A DNA stretch of 64,000 nucleotides from Amycolatopsis acididurans (GTDB lineage: Bacteria > Actinomycetota > Actinomycetes > Mycobacteriales > Pseudonocardiaceae): the NCBI RefSeq assembly GCF_012328925.1, contig NZ_JAAXLS010000001.1:124001-188000 (forward strand). Reading direction: 5' to 3'. This document shows, piece after piece, positions 26,171 to 36,832 of the stretch. The notes below the pieces were generated by a model, which saw only the letters and a program-made list of their open reading frames with translations, searched no databases and was not told where the DNA came from. How positions within the stretch are numbered: the first letter of the stretch is position 1; each line of letters begins with the position of its first letter. Made by a program: the position numbers and the translations under genes.

Positions 26171-27163
26171 ATGGCACGCATCACCCCGGACATCACGGTT
26201 CCCGATCTCAGCGGCAAGCTCGCGGTGGTCACCGGCGCGAGTGACGGCGTCGGCCTCGGCCTGGCCACCCGGCTCGCGGCCGCGGGCGCCGAGGTCGTCA
26301 TGCCGGTGCGCAACCCGCGCAAGGGCGAGGCCGCGATCGCGAAGATCCACCGCCGGTACCCCGACGCGAAACTGTCGCTGCGCGATCTGGATCTGTCCTC
26401 TCTGGCGTCCGTCGCCGGCTTCGCGGGCCAGCTCACCGAGGAGGGACGGCCCATCCACATCCTGGTCAACAACGCCGGGGTGATGACGCCGCCGGACCGG
26501 CAGACCACAAAGGACGGTTTCGAGCTGCAGTTCGGCACCAACCACCTCGGGCATTTCGCCTTGGTGGCCCGGCTGCTTCCGCTGCTGCGCGCGGGGAAGG
26601 CCCGCGTCACCTCGCAGATCAGCATCGCCGCCGACCAGCGTTCCATCAACTGGGACGATCTCCAGTGGGAGCGCAGGTACAACGGCAACGGCGCCTACAG
26701 CCAGTCGAAGATCGCGTTCGGGCTGTTCGGTCTCGAACTCGAACGGCGCAGCCGCGACGGCGGCTGGGGCATCACCAGCAACCTCTCCCATCCCGGGGTG
26801 ACGCCCACGAACCTTCTTGCCGCGCGCCCGGAGGTCGGCCGCGGCCGCGACACCGCGCTGGTGCGGGTCATCCGTGCGCTGTCCGCGCGCGGAATCCTGT
26901 TCGGGAAGGTGGAGTCGGCGTTGCTGCCCGCGCTCTACGCGGCGACGTCACCCGGCGCCGGAGGCGGTCGTCTCTACGGGCCCAGCGGCTTCCGTCACCT
27001 CTCCGGCCCGCCCGCCGAACAGAAGCTGTATTCAACCCTGCGCAGCGCCGAGAACGCCCGCAGGATCTGGCGGATCTCCGAGGAACTGACCGGCTTTCAC
27101 TTCCCGGCTGCGCGCAGCCAAGTACGGGCCCGACGAACGGGAGGCTCCGAGCCCGTACCGTAG
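26171..27163 (+). CDS. Short-chain dehydrogenase/reductase
   Basis: 330 residues. Cofactor motif [16 protein letters not shown] in [11 protein letters not shown] and catalytic YSQSK are intact; the Ser is in [10 protein letters not shown]. The length and NHLGHFAL motif resemble the retinol-dehydrogenase/WW-domain-oxidoreductase-like group rather than FabG. It has its own strong promoter under two TetR-type palindromes and diverges from the TetR gene. Its last 67 bases overlap a convergent membrane-protein gene. It probably handles a toxic carbonyl or alcohol sensed by the repressor. Confidence 0.9.
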   Translation: MARITPDITVPDLSGKLAVVTGASDGVGLGLATRLAAAGAEVVMPVRNPRKGEAAIAKIHRRYPDAKLSLRDLDLSSLASVAGFAGQLTEEGRPIHILVNNAGVMTPPDRQTTKDGFELQFGTNHLGHFALVARLLPLLRAGKARVTSQISIAADQRSINWDDLQWERRYNGNGAYSQSKIAFGLFGLELERRSRDGGWGITSNLSHPGVTPTNLLAARPEVGRGRDTALVRVIRALSARGILFGKVESALLPALYAATSPGAGGGRLYGPSGFRHLSGPPAEQKLYSTLRSAENARRIWRISEELTGFHFPAARSQVRARRTGGSEPVP

Positions 27164-27603
27164 GTCGCCGCGGTGACCAGGCCGTAAGCCAGGTGTGGCA
27201 CCACGTCCGACGCCCAGTCCGCGAAGCTCCACTTCCGCGGATCGGTGATGCCCAGTGTCGTCATCGGGGCGCTCGAGCCTGCCATCGCCGCCCCGCTCGC
27301 CGCGAGCCCGCCCGTGAGCACCGAAGGCCGCCAGCCCAGTGCGTGTGCTGCCCCGTAGCCGGCGCCGACGGTGGTTCCGGTCAGCAGCCCGAGCAACGCC
27401 CCCAGGCCCGACACCCGGTTCGGCCTCGTCTTCGCGTTGCCGGGCACCCTCGCGCCGGTCTTCTCCGAGAGGAGCTCCACCGTCTGCTCCGGGGTATTGC
27501 TCGCCGGGCGGCCCCGCAACGCCATGTCGAGATACGTGACGGCGTTGAGTGCCGTGGCCCCGGCCGCACCGGCCGCCGCCCCGCGCAGGATCGACCTCAT
27601 CAT
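27097..27603 (-). CDS. Putative membrane protein, DUF1440-like
   Basis: 168 residues. It starts [19 protein letters not shown], then [16 protein letters not shown], and has Gly/Ala-rich hydrophobic stretches around [21 protein letters not shown] and ending [15 protein letters not shown]. The alternation of glycine-rich spans recalls small inner-membrane DUF1440-type proteins. The final 22 codons overlap the SDR gene on the other strand, which is unusual but both frames are clean. Function unknown. Confidence 0.72.
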   Translation of the reverse strand: MMRSILRGAAAGAAGATALNAVTYLDMALRGRPASNTPEQTVELLSEKTGARVPGNAKTRPNRVSGLGALLGLLTGTTVGAGYGAAHALGWRPSVLTGGLAASGAAMAGSSAPMTTLGITDPRKWSFADWASDVVPHLAYGLVTAATYGTGSEPPVRRARTWLRAAGK

Positions 27604-27630
27604 GCCGTGCGGCTACCCGTTTCGCGCCAG

Positions 27631-27900
27631 GTGAACCGGCCGCGACCGCCGGGCCAGGACGAGGGGACGGCGCTGCGGCGCGCGCGGGACGCGGTGATGG
27701 GCGCGGAGGCCGCCGGGTGCGACGATGCGTGGATGGCCGAGCACCACGTCATGTCCTATGGCACCTGCCCGTCCGCGATCACGTTCGCGGCGCACGCCGT
27801 CGGCGCCGCCTCGCCGCGGCGGTGCCGCTGGTACCGGTACCACCCCGGAATGACCGGGGTTCCTGGCGGGATCACCCCGCTGATCTACGACCGGTCGTTC
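27631..27900 (+). pseudogene. Remnant of a luciferase-like monooxygenase
   Basis: Codons from 27631 give ALRRARDAVMGAEAAG, DDAWMAEHHVMSYG and CPSAITFAAHAVGA, clearly the N-terminal barrel segment of a bacterial luciferase-like F420/flavin monooxygenase (WxAEHH and CPS-hAA). After about 65 codons the match breaks off; AVPLVPVPP in the next frame may continue it, implying a frameshift near 27810. Nothing of the remaining 250 residues is recognisable, and a strong hairpin follows. The fragment is therefore a broken gene. Confidence 0.7.
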
Positions 27901-27936
27901 ACGATCGACGCGTCGGTCCTGATGTCCGAAGTGCCG

Positions 27937-27980
27937 CACACCGGAAACGGCCCCGTGCGTGCGGGGCCGTTTCCGGTGTG
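27937..27980. terminator. Perfect 19-bp hairpin, bidirectional terminator
   Basis: CACACCGGAAACGGCCCCG (27937-27955) pairs perfectly with 27962-27980 around the 6-base loop TGCGTG. It lies six bases from the stop of the membrane-protein gene ending at 27986 and just after the luciferase-like remnant. The stem is very stable; there is no T-run, as often in actinomycetes. Confidence 0.8.
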
Positions 27981-27985
27981 AATCC

Positions 27986-28366
27986 TCAGGCGAGGGCGGC
28001 CGGTTCGGTGGTGCGGACCTCCAGCTGGTGCACGACCCGCTCGGTGCTCAGCTCGTGCACGGTCAGGTCGGCCAGCGCGACCAGCACGACGGCCAGGGCG
28101 TCGGCGAACAGCAGCGCGGGGCTGGTGAACACCAGCGCCGCGATCAGCGACCACAACCCGGCGAGACCGAGCACACCGTGCGCGATCCTCGCCGAGATCC
28201 GGGTGCCGAGTGCGGCACCGAGCGCGCCGAGGACGGCGAGTCCGGTGAACACCCCGAAACCCGTCCAGCTCGCGGCCGTGGCCGGGAAGGCCACCGCGGC
28301 GACGGCCAGGAAGCCGCCCGCCAGCAGGCCCACCACGTCGATTCCGAAACGAGTGCTCGACGACAT
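27986..28366 (-). CDS. Small membrane protein (four helices)
   Basis: 126 residues from ATG 28366 with GGAGG 11 bases upstream; a GTG at 28384 overlaps that site and is less likely. Four hydrophobic segments are visible, such as VGLLAGGFLAVAAVAF, FTGLAVLGALGAAL, HGVLGLAGLWSLIAALVF and LLFADALAVVLVALADL. The order resembles small DUF4383-type or similar actinobacterial membrane proteins. No function can be assigned. It is followed by the 19-bp hairpin. Confidence 0.68.
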   Translation of the reverse strand: MSSSTRFGIDVVGLLAGGFLAVAAVAFPATAASWTGFGVFTGLAVLGALGAALGTRISARIAHGVLGLAGLWSLIAALVFTSPALLFADALAVVLVALADLTVHELSTERVVHQLEVRTTEPAALA

Positions 28367-28556
28367 CGTGAAAAACACCTCCACTACTACGCGGAAGAGT
28401 CGGGCAGGACGCGTCTTCGTGCCTGGGCGGCTCTGGGTCCGGCTTGAGCTCCGGAACCCATCCTGATCAACAGCGCTCCCGCGGTGATGTTTCCCGGCCG
28501 GGGTGTCTCGCGCGCCACACCGGGTAGTAACTTACTCGCGGTAGGGAGGTGCGAGA

Positions 28557-28811
28557 GTGGACCAGACGCTCGCGGGCCGGTTCGGCGGCGGGGCCGTACC
28601 CACGCGCGGCGTGGACTGCGACGGCGGCTGGGCCGAGTACACGCTGGCCACCGTGGACACCCTGGTGCCGATACCGGACGAGCTGCCCTTCGAGCAGGCG
28701 TGGTTTTCGCGCTCGGTCAGCGACGTGCCGCCACTGGCCGGGGCACCGAAGGCGGTGACGCGGCTGTCCATAGAGGAGGCCGACCCGGTCCGGCTGGTGC
28801 TCAAGCCGTGA
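28557..28811 (+). pseudogene. Remnant of a zinc-type alcohol dehydrogenase
   Basis: 84 codons open after GGGAGG and GTG. The core CDGGWAEYTLATVDTLVPIP followed by DELPFEQAW is the segment of medium-chain alcohol dehydrogenases just before the Rossmann domain (GGxAEY...PDxLPFEQAA). Neither the catalytic zinc Cys/His motifs nor the NAD fold are present, and the last 35 codons are unrelated. It is read as an internally deleted dehydrogenase. Expression as a small peptide cannot be excluded, since the SDR gene follows 20 bases later. Confidence 0.6.
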
Positions 28812-28831
28812 CGGAAAAACATGGAGGACCG

Positions 28832-30968
<2,137 letters not shown>

Positions 30969-31673
30969 TTACCCGTCCTGTCGTGCGTATTCCTCGGCGG
31001 TGAGGTATTGGATGCCGAGTTGTGTGAGTTTGGGGCGGAGGTTGTAGTGGTCGAGTCCGAGTGTGCCGTTGCGGAAGGCTTGGCGGGTGGCTTGTTCTTT
31101 GTGGGCGCGTGTTTGGGCGGTGGTGAGGGCGGTGTGGGTGTGGTGGCGGGGGATGACCATGGCGCCGTCGTTGTCGGCGAGGATGGCGTCGCCGGGGTGG
31201 ATGTGTTGTCCGGCGATGGTGATGGGGGTGTTGACGGAGCCGGGGGTGTTTTTGACGGTGCCTTGGGCGCTGATGGTGGGGGACCAGACGGGGAAGTTCA
31301 TGGTGTGGAGTTGGGTGGTGTCGCGGATGCCGGTGGTGGTGATGAGTCCGCGGACGCCGCGGTGTTGGAGGGTGGTGGCGAGGAGTTCGCCGAAGGCGCC
31401 GTCGGTGTTGGGGGAGGTGGTGGTGACGACGAGGATGTCGCCGGGTTGGGTGTGTTCGATGGCGGCGTGGATCATGAGGTTGTCGCCGGGCCAGCACAGG
31501 ACGGTGATGGCGGTGCCGGCGATGGGGGGTCCGGGGTAGAGGGGGCGTAGGTGGGGGCCGAGGTAGCCGGTGCGGCCGAGGGCTTCGTGGACGGTGGCGA
31601 CGCCGTAGTCGGTGAGGGCGGTGACGGTGGCGAGGTTGGCGCGGGGTGGGTTGGTGATGATGAGGGGTGTCAT
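30969..31673 (-). CDS. ligK: 4-carboxy-4-hydroxy-2-oxoadipate aldolase (RraA fold)
   Basis: 234 residues. ALTDYGVATVHEALGRTGYL opens the domain; the active-site pieces are GDNLMIHAAIEHTQPGD and ITTTGIRDTTQL (the Arg-Asp pair that binds metal and oxaloacetate). This matches LigK/GalC/HMG aldolases, which split 4-carboxy-4-hydroxy-2-oxoadipate into pyruvate and oxaloacetate. The ATG at 31673 overlaps galB, and the O-demethylase start is three bases beyond its stop. The coding strand is strikingly C-rich (31261-31320: 30 G and 8 C on the + strand), unlike its neighbours. Confidence 0.9.
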   Translation of the reverse strand: MTPLIITNPPRANLATVTALTDYGVATVHEALGRTGYLGPHLRPLYPGPPIAGTAITVLCWPGDNLMIHAAIEHTQPGDILVVTTTSPNTDGAFGELLATTLQHRGVRGLITTTGIRDTTQLHTMNFPVWSPTISAQGTVKNTPGSVNTPITIAGQHIHPGDAILADNDGAMVIPRHHTHTALTTAQTRAHKEQATRQAFRNGTLGLDHYNLRPKLTQLGIQYLTAEEYARQDG

Positions 31674-32389
31674 GCGAGTTCTCCGGTGACTTGGGGGTAG
31701 AGCCGCATGTAGGCCTCGGCTTTGGTGGTGTGGGGTAGGGCGAGGTTGGGGCCGGCGTTGCGGGTGAGTTGGGTGCCGCGGCGGGTGGCGAGGTCGGTGT
31801 AGTAGTGCCACATGTGTTGTTGGGCGGGTAGGCAGTGCATGGCTTGGTGTTTGGTGTCGAAGACGTTGGTGATGTCGAGGAGCAGGTTGGGTGTGAAGTC
31901 GCATTGTTCGGGTTGGTGGGGTTCGAAGAAGAACACCGGGGGCGCGCCGAGTGGTTGGCCGGGGGCGTTGTAGCCGGGGGCTTGGGCGAGGATGCGGGCT
32001 TGTAGGGCCATGCGGGCGGCGGCGGGGTGGTCGTTGTTGTAGGGGTCGGTCAGCGGGTGGGTGAGCACGATGGTGGGGTTGAGGCGCCGGTAGATGTGCA
32101 CGATGCGGTCGACGAGTTCGGGGGTTTCGAGCAGGGGGTAGTCGCCGGCGTCGAGGAATTCGATGTCGGCGCCCAGGACGTGGGCGGCGTTGCTGGCTTC
32201 GGTGCGGCGCAGGGTTTTGATCTCATCGAGGGTGTGGCCCTCGCGCCAGGCTTTGGCGGATTCGCCGCGTTCGCCGTAGGTCAGGCACACCACCGTGGCG
32301 GGCTCACCGCGGGCGGTGGCCAACGCGATCGCTCCCGCCGCACGCCACACGAAATCCCCCGCATGCGCCGACACCACCAACAACGACAT
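31670..32389 (-). CDS. galB: 4-oxalomesaconate hydratase, PIG-L/LmbE family
   Basis: 239 residues from ATG 32389, with GAGGGAG seven bases upstream; a GTG three bases earlier is also in frame. SAHAGDFVWRAAGAIALA is the zinc-binding start of the family (usual HPDD replaced by HAGD, as in GalB), and THPLTDPYNNDHPAAA supplies further ligands. GalB of Pseudomonas putida, a PIG-L-type protein, hydrates 4-oxalomesaconate to 4-carboxy-4-hydroxy-2-oxoadipate. Position directly before ligK agrees. Like ligK, most of it is C-rich on the coding strand, but the first 30 codons are G/T-rich. Confidence 0.9.
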   Translation of the reverse strand: MSLLVVSAHAGDFVWRAAGAIALATARGEPATVVCLTYGERGESAKAWREGHTLDEIKTLRRTEASNAAHVLGADIEFLDAGDYPLLETPELVDRIVHIYRRLNPTIVLTHPLTDPYNNDHPAAARMALQARILAQAPGYNAPGQPLGAPPVFFFEPHQPEQCDFTPNLLLDITNVFDTKHQAMHCLPAQQHMWHYYTDLATRRGTQLTRNAGPNLALPHTTKAEAYMRLYPQVTGELA

Positions 32390-32392
32390 CAC

Positions 32393-32550
32393 ACAACTCC
32401 CTCGTCCGTTCCGGCTTCACGAGCGACACTAGGAGCGCGGGCACCCGCCGCGTCAGGTCCTCGCGACCGGTCTGCGCTACGTCATTCGTCGCGGGTAAAA
32501 CCGCCTCGATGCCTGACGAAACCTGATCTCCGCTCGGCTCTACTGAGGGC
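32393..32550. promoter_or_regulatory. Divergent promoter of the two gallate/O-demethylation operons
   Basis: 158 bases separate galB from the second demethylase gene. GTCAGG near 32452 and CCTGAC near 32512 form an inverted pair, and CCTGA recurs at 32522. TCGTCGCGGG and GTCATTCGTC blocks are repeated in part. Shared control of both operons is likely; no clear -10/-35 pair was found. No regulator gene adjoins it; the nearest are the NarL pair at 37822 and the LysR at 41803. Confidence 0.4.
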
Positions 32551-33909
32551 ATGGGATCTGAGAGCCTCGAAGCGGCCATCGCCCGTGCGGGATCGCCCGT
32601 CACACTGCTCCGCGACTCGCCCGTGCGCCCGCACACCTTCCCGGCCGCCCCGGAGTTCACCAACTGGCGCAGCGAGCAGAACGCGTGGCGCACCACCTGT
32701 GCCCTGCTCGACCAGTCGCACCACATGACCGACCTGTACCTGCGCGGCAGGGACGCGCTGCGGCTGCTGTCCGACTTCGGGGTCAACACGTTCGCGAACT
32801 TCGTGCCGGGCAAGGCGAAACAGTACGTCGCGGTCAACGACGACGGGTTCCTCATCGGCGACGCGATCCTGTTCCACCTCGAGGACGGACTCTTCGACCT
32901 GGTCGGACATCCCACCGTCGCCAACTGGCTGCAGTACCACGCCGCCAACGGGGGCTACCGGGTCGAGCTGGAACGCGACGAGAACTCCTACGACCGCCCC
33001 GCCGGTCCGCCGAAGCTCTACCGCTACGAACTGCAGGGCCCGACCGCGCTGCCGCTGGTCGAAAAGGTCACCGGCGCCGCGCTACCCGGCGTCGGGTTCT
33101 TCACCATGACCGAGTTCAGCATCGCCGGGCACCGTGTCCGCGCGCTGCGCCACGGAATGGCGGGACGGCCCGGCTTCGAACTGTTCGGGCCCTGGGCCGA
33201 AGGCGAGGATGTGCTCGCCGCGCTGCTCGCGGCCGGTGAGGAGTTCGGTCTCGTTCGTGCCGGCGCCAAGGCGTACTCGACGGCCAACCTGGAATCCGGC
33301 TGGATTCCCACCGCCGTCCCCGCGATCTTCGGCCCGGAGCAGAAGGGCTACCGCGAATGGCTCGCCGCGGACGCGCTCGGTTCACTCGGCGGCAGCATGG
33401 ACTCACTCGACATCACCGACTACTACGTCACCCCCTACGACCTCGGCTACGGCCGCACCGTCCGGTTCGACCACGACTTCCTCGGCCGCGAGGCGCTCGA
33501 ACGGATGGAACCACGGCGCAAGAAAGTCACGCTGGTGTGGCATCCCGACGACGTCGCCGCCGTCAACCGGTCCCTGTACGAACCGGGCATTCCGGCGAAG
33601 TACATCGAGATGCCCAAGGCGCGATACGCGTTGTTCCAGGCGGACAAGGTGCTACGCGGCGGGGAGGTCGTCGGTATGTCACTCGACCCTGGTTATCTCG
33701 CCAACGAGCACGCCTTCGTCTCACTGGCCACAGTGGACACCGGTGCGGCCGGCCCGGGCACCGAGGTGACGGTGCTGTGGGGCGAGGAACCCAACTCCGC
33801 CAAACCCGCGGTCGAGCGGCACCGGCAGGCCGAGATCCGCGCCCGGGTCGCGCCGGCGCCCTACGTCCGGGAAATCCGCAGCTCCTACCGCAGGAACGAG
33901 ACCCCATGA
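32551..33909 (+). CDS. Second tetrahydrofolate-dependent aromatic O-demethylase
   Basis: 452 residues and clearly a paralogue of the product encoded at 29565: shared blocks are FTNWRSEQNAWRTTCALLDQ, HHMTDLYLRGRDALRLLS, RHGMAGRPGFELFGP, NLESGWIPTAVPAI and RFDHDFLGREALERM. The GcvT-type fold binds tetrahydrofolate and accepts the methyl group. Two different copies are what a dimethoxylated substrate (syringate then 3-O-methylgallate) would need, as DesA and LigM do in Sphingobium. It overlaps the MetF-like gene by four bases (ATGA), placing C1 recycling next to it. Confidence 0.88.
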   Translation: MGSESLEAAIARAGSPVTLLRDSPVRPHTFPAAPEFTNWRSEQNAWRTTCALLDQSHHMTDLYLRGRDALRLLSDFGVNTFANFVPGKAKQYVAVNDDGFLIGDAILFHLEDGLFDLVGHPTVANWLQYHAANGGYRVELERDENSYDRPAGPPKLYRYELQGPTALPLVEKVTGAALPGVGFFTMTEFSIAGHRVRALRHGMAGRPGFELFGPWAEGEDVLAALLAAGEEFGLVRAGAKAYSTANLESGWIPTAVPAIFGPEQKGYREWLAADALGSLGGSMDSLDITDYYVTPYDLGYGRTVRFDHDFLGREALERMEPRRKKVTLVWHPDDVAAVNRSLYEPGIPAKYIEMPKARYALFQADKVLRGGEVVGMSLDPGYLANEHAFVSLATVDTGAAGPGTEVTVLWGEEPNSAKPAVERHRQAEIRARVAPAPYVREIRSSYRRNETP

Positions 33910-34778
33910 CCATCCAGCAGGAGGTCGCCGGCCACGGCCGCCGGCGCAGCAGGCTGGCCGGCCTCGTGCACGACATGAGCTACGAGGTCATGCCGTTCAA
34001 GAACACCGAACGCGACGTGCTCGCCCACGTGCCGACCACGGTCCCGCTGACGGTCACGGTCACCGAGGCCAAGGGCATCGACACCACCCTGAACCTCACC
34101 GAACGCCTGCTGGGCCACGGCTACCGGGTCGCCCCGCACCTGCCCGCTCGCCTGTTCACCGGTGAGGCGCACGTGCGCGACGTGATCGCGCGCCTGCGAG
34201 ACGGGGGAGTGCGGTCGGTGTTCGTCATCGGCGGCGACGCGCCCGAACCCGCAGGCCCCTACCCGGACGCCTTCTCGCTGCTGCAGGCGATCGCCGCGAC
34301 CGGGCACCAGTTCGACGACGTCGGCATCGGCGGATATCCCGAGGGACACCCGAAGATCCCGCAGGACGCCCTCGACCTCGCGCTGAAACAGAAGGCCCCG
34401 CTGGCCACCCACGTCATCACGCAGATCTGCTTCGACGCCACCACCACCGCACGCTGGGCCGCCGGAATCGCCTCGGCGGGTATCGACCTGCCGATCCGGA
34501 TCGGGATGCCGGGGCCGGTCAACCGGCAGAAACTGATGCGCATCTCGGCCGGGATCGGGCTCGGCCAGTCCGCGCGGTTCCTGCGCAAACAACAGAACCT
34601 GCTCTGGCGGTTCCTGCTGCCCGGCGGATACCGGCCCACGAAACTGGCCGAACGGCTCGGCGCGAAGGCGCCCCAGGCTGTCGCCGGGCTGCACATCTTC
34701 ACCTTCAACGAACTCCGCGGCACCGAACGATGGCGCCAGGACATGCTCGCCCTGGTGTCTGAAAAGGACGAACGATGA
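33906..34778 (+). CDS. metF: Methylenetetrahydrofolate reductase-like protein (MetF family)
   Basis: 290 residues. Features are MSYEVMPFKNTERDVLAHVP, RSVFVIGGDAPEPAG (substrate loop), DVGIGGYPEGHPKI and APLATHVITQICFD (the family's QxxFD). It should oxidise the 5-methyl-THF produced by the demethylases to 5,10-methylene-THF, using FAD. In Sphingobium a metF homologue lies beside ligM for this reason. It overlaps the genes on both sides by four bases, so it is tightly coupled in the operon. A separate biosynthetic MetF is presumably elsewhere in the genome. Confidence 0.87.
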   Translation: MTIQQEVAGHGRRRSRLAGLVHDMSYEVMPFKNTERDVLAHVPTTVPLTVTVTEAKGIDTTLNLTERLLGHGYRVAPHLPARLFTGEAHVRDVIARLRDGGVRSVFVIGGDAPEPAGPYPDAFSLLQAIAATGHQFDDVGIGGYPEGHPKIPQDALDLALKQKAPLATHVITQICFDATTTARWAAGIASAGIDLPIRIGMPGPVNRQKLMRISAGIGLGQSARFLRKQQNLLWRFLLPGGYRPTKLAERLGAKAPQAVAGLHIFTFNELRGTERWRQDMLALVSEKDER

Positions 34779-35647
34779 CCGGTCCCGAGCGCATGACCGA
34801 CTACGGCCGCCTCATCGTGCGCGGCGAGGACCGGCCCGGCATCGTGGCGAACGTCTCCGGCGTGCTCACCGAGTTCGGCGCCAACATCGTCTCGCTCGAC
34901 CAGTCCTCCAGCGACCCCTCCGGTGGCCGGTTCTTCCAACGCACCGTCTTCCACCTCGACGATCTCCCGGCACGGATCGGGCGGCTCAACGACGTGCTCG
35001 AACAACGGCTCGCCGACAGGCTCGGCCTGGATTTCCGGCTCGTGGAAGCCAAGCGGCGCAAGCGGGTCGCCATGTTCGTGTCCAAAGCAGACCACTGCCT
35101 GCTCGACCTGCTGTGGCGGCAGCGGCGCGGCGAACTGCACATGACGGTGCCGATGGTCGTGTCCAACCACCCCGACCTCGGCGAGGAGGTGCGCCAGTTC
35201 GACATCCCGTTCTTCCACGTGCCGGTGGACAAGGACAGCAAGGCCGCCGCCGAGAAGGAACAGCTCAACCTGCTCAAGGGCAACGTGGACCTGCTCGTGC
35301 TGGCCCGCTACATGCAGATCCTCTCCGGCGGCTTCCTGGAGGAACTGGGCGTGCCGGTGATCAACATCCACCACTCGTTCCTGCCCGCCTTCATGGGCGC
35401 CGGACCGTACCAGCGGGCCAAGGAACGCGGCGTGAAACTCGTCGGCGCCACCGCGCACTACGTGACCGAGGACCTGGACGAGGGACCGATCATCGAGCAG
35501 GACGTCATCCGCGTGTCCCACCGCGAATCCGTGCGCGACCTGCAACGCCGCGGCGCGGACGTGGAACGGCTCGTGCTCTCCCGCGCGGTGTCCTGGCACT
35601 GCGACGACCGCGTCATCCGCGACGGCAACTCGACGGTGGTGTTCTAG
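34775..35647 (+). CDS. purU: Formyltetrahydrofolate deformylase
   Basis: 290 residues: an N-terminal ACT domain (GRLIVRGEDRPGIVANVSGV), then the formyltransferase fold with catalytic Asn-His in PVINIHHSFLPAFMGAGPY and the Asp in TAHYVTEDLDEGPII. PurU releases formate from 10-formyl-THF and returns free THF. In Sphingobium the same C1 task is done by LigH, a formyl-THF ligase that yields ATP; here a hydrolytic enzyme is used. A FolD step between the MetF-like product and this enzyme would be needed and is not in the window. Confidence 0.9.
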   Translation: MTGPERMTDYGRLIVRGEDRPGIVANVSGVLTEFGANIVSLDQSSSDPSGGRFFQRTVFHLDDLPARIGRLNDVLEQRLADRLGLDFRLVEAKRRKRVAMFVSKADHCLLDLLWRQRRGELHMTVPMVVSNHPDLGEEVRQFDIPFFHVPVDKDSKAAAEKEQLNLLKGNVDLLVLARYMQILSGGFLEELGVPVINIHHSFLPAFMGAGPYQRAKERGVKLVGATAHYVTEDLDEGPIIEQDVIRVSHRESVRDLQRRGADVERLVLSRAVSWHCDDRVIRDGNSTVVF

Positions 35648-35649
35648 CG

Positions 35650-35991
35650 ATGAAAGCACGCGACGACTACGTCCTCGACCTGACCCAGAATCGGCGCGGC
35701 TATGCCATCAACCGGCTGTGCGGCTCGCTGAAGGACGCCGGAAACCGGCGGCGCTTCAGCGAGGACGAGTCCGCCTACTGCGACGCCTACCGGCTCTCGC
35801 CGGAACAGAAGAAAGCCGTGCTGGAGCGCGACTGGACGGGCATGCAGGAGCTGGGCGCGTCCATTTTCTACACCTACAAACTGGCCATGCTCGACGGCAC
35901 GTCGATGCAGGACCTCGGTGGCGTGTTCACCGGCATGTCGACCGAAGAGTTCGTCGCGGCCATGCACGCGGGAGGGCGGAGATTTGGCTAG
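35650..35991 (+). CDS. ligA: Extradiol dioxygenase alpha subunit LigA
   Basis: 113 residues, the size of LigA. It shows DYVLDLTQNRRGYAINRLCG, QKKAVLERDWTGMQELGASI and FYTYKLAMLDGTSMQDLGGV, all standard for the protocatechuate 4,5-dioxygenase small subunit. It forms an alpha2beta2 enzyme with LigB and helps close the substrate pocket. It is two bases after purU and overlaps ligB by eight bases. Confidence 0.93.
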   Translation: MKARDDYVLDLTQNRRGYAINRLCGSLKDAGNRRRFSEDESAYCDAYRLSPEQKKAVLERDWTGMQELGASIFYTYKLAMLDGTSMQDLGGVFTGMSTEEFVAAMHAGGRRFG

Positions 35992-36832
35992 GGTCATCTG
36001 GGGTCTGGCGACCTCGCACGTCCCGTCGATCGGCGCGGCGATGGACAACCACAAGACTTCCGACGAGTACTGGAAACCCCTGTTCGACGGCTATGAGCCG
36101 GCGCGGAAGTGGATGGCGGCGCGCCGGCCGGACGTCGCGATCGTGATCTACAACGACCACGCCAACGCCGTCGGCCTCGATCTGGTGCCTGCCTTCGGCC
36201 TCGGCACCGCCGACTTCTACGAGGTCGCGGACGAGGGCTGGGGCCGCCGCCCGGTGCCGCCGGTGATCGGCGCGCCGGAGCTGTCCGAGCACCTCGTGCG
36301 CGAGCTGATGGACGACGAGTTCGACATCGCCACGTTCAACCGGCTCGACGTCGACCACGGGCTGACCGTGCCGCTGTCGGTGTACTGCCCCGATCCCGGC
36401 GACGCGTGGCCGTGCGCGGTGGTTCCGTTGCTGGTCAACGTGATCCAGTACCCGCAGCCGACCGCGGCCCGGTGCTACGCGCTGGGCAAGGCGCTCGGCC
36501 GCGCGATCCGTTCGTTCCCCCGTGAGCTGGACGTCGCCGTGTTCGGCACCGGGGGCATGTCACACCAGCTCGCCGGGGCGCGGGCGGGGCTGATCAACAG
36601 CGAGTTCGACCGGATGTTCCTGCGTGCCATCGAAACCGAGCCGGAGAAGCTCGCCGCGCTCTCGCGGGAGGACTACATCCGCCAGGCCGGCACCGAGGGC
36701 ATCGAGCTCATCATGTGGCTGGTCATGCGGGGCGCGCTCAGCGACAAGATCGCCCGCGTGCACGAGACCTACCACGTGCCCGCCTCCAACACCGCCGCCG
36801 GGGCGGCCCTGTTCGAAGATCTGGGAGAGTGA
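35984..36832 (+). CDS. ligB: Extradiol dioxygenase beta (catalytic) subunit LigB
   Basis: 282 residues from a TTG at 35984, chosen because ligA ends at 35991, GGAGG sits eight bases before and the translated LARVIWGLATSHVPS matches the LigB N terminus. Fe(II) ligands are all present: His in TSHVPS, His in NDHANAVG and Glu in GTEGIELIMW; the acid-base His is in GTGGMSHQL. It cleaves protocatechuate, 3-O-methylgallate or gallate meta to the hydroxyls. Without ligC and ligI nearby, gallate-type substrates are favoured. Confidence 0.93.
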   Translation: MARVIWGLATSHVPSIGAAMDNHKTSDEYWKPLFDGYEPARKWMAARRPDVAIVIYNDHANAVGLDLVPAFGLGTADFYEVADEGWGRRPVPPVIGAPELSEHLVRELMDDEFDIATFNRLDVDHGLTVPLSVYCPDPGDAWPCAVVPLLVNVIQYPQPTAARCYALGKALGRAIRSFPRELDVAVFGTGGMSHQLAGARAGLINSEFDRMFLRAIETEPEKLAALSREDYIRQAGTEGIELIMWLVMRGALSDKIARVHETYHVPASNTAAGAALFEDLGE

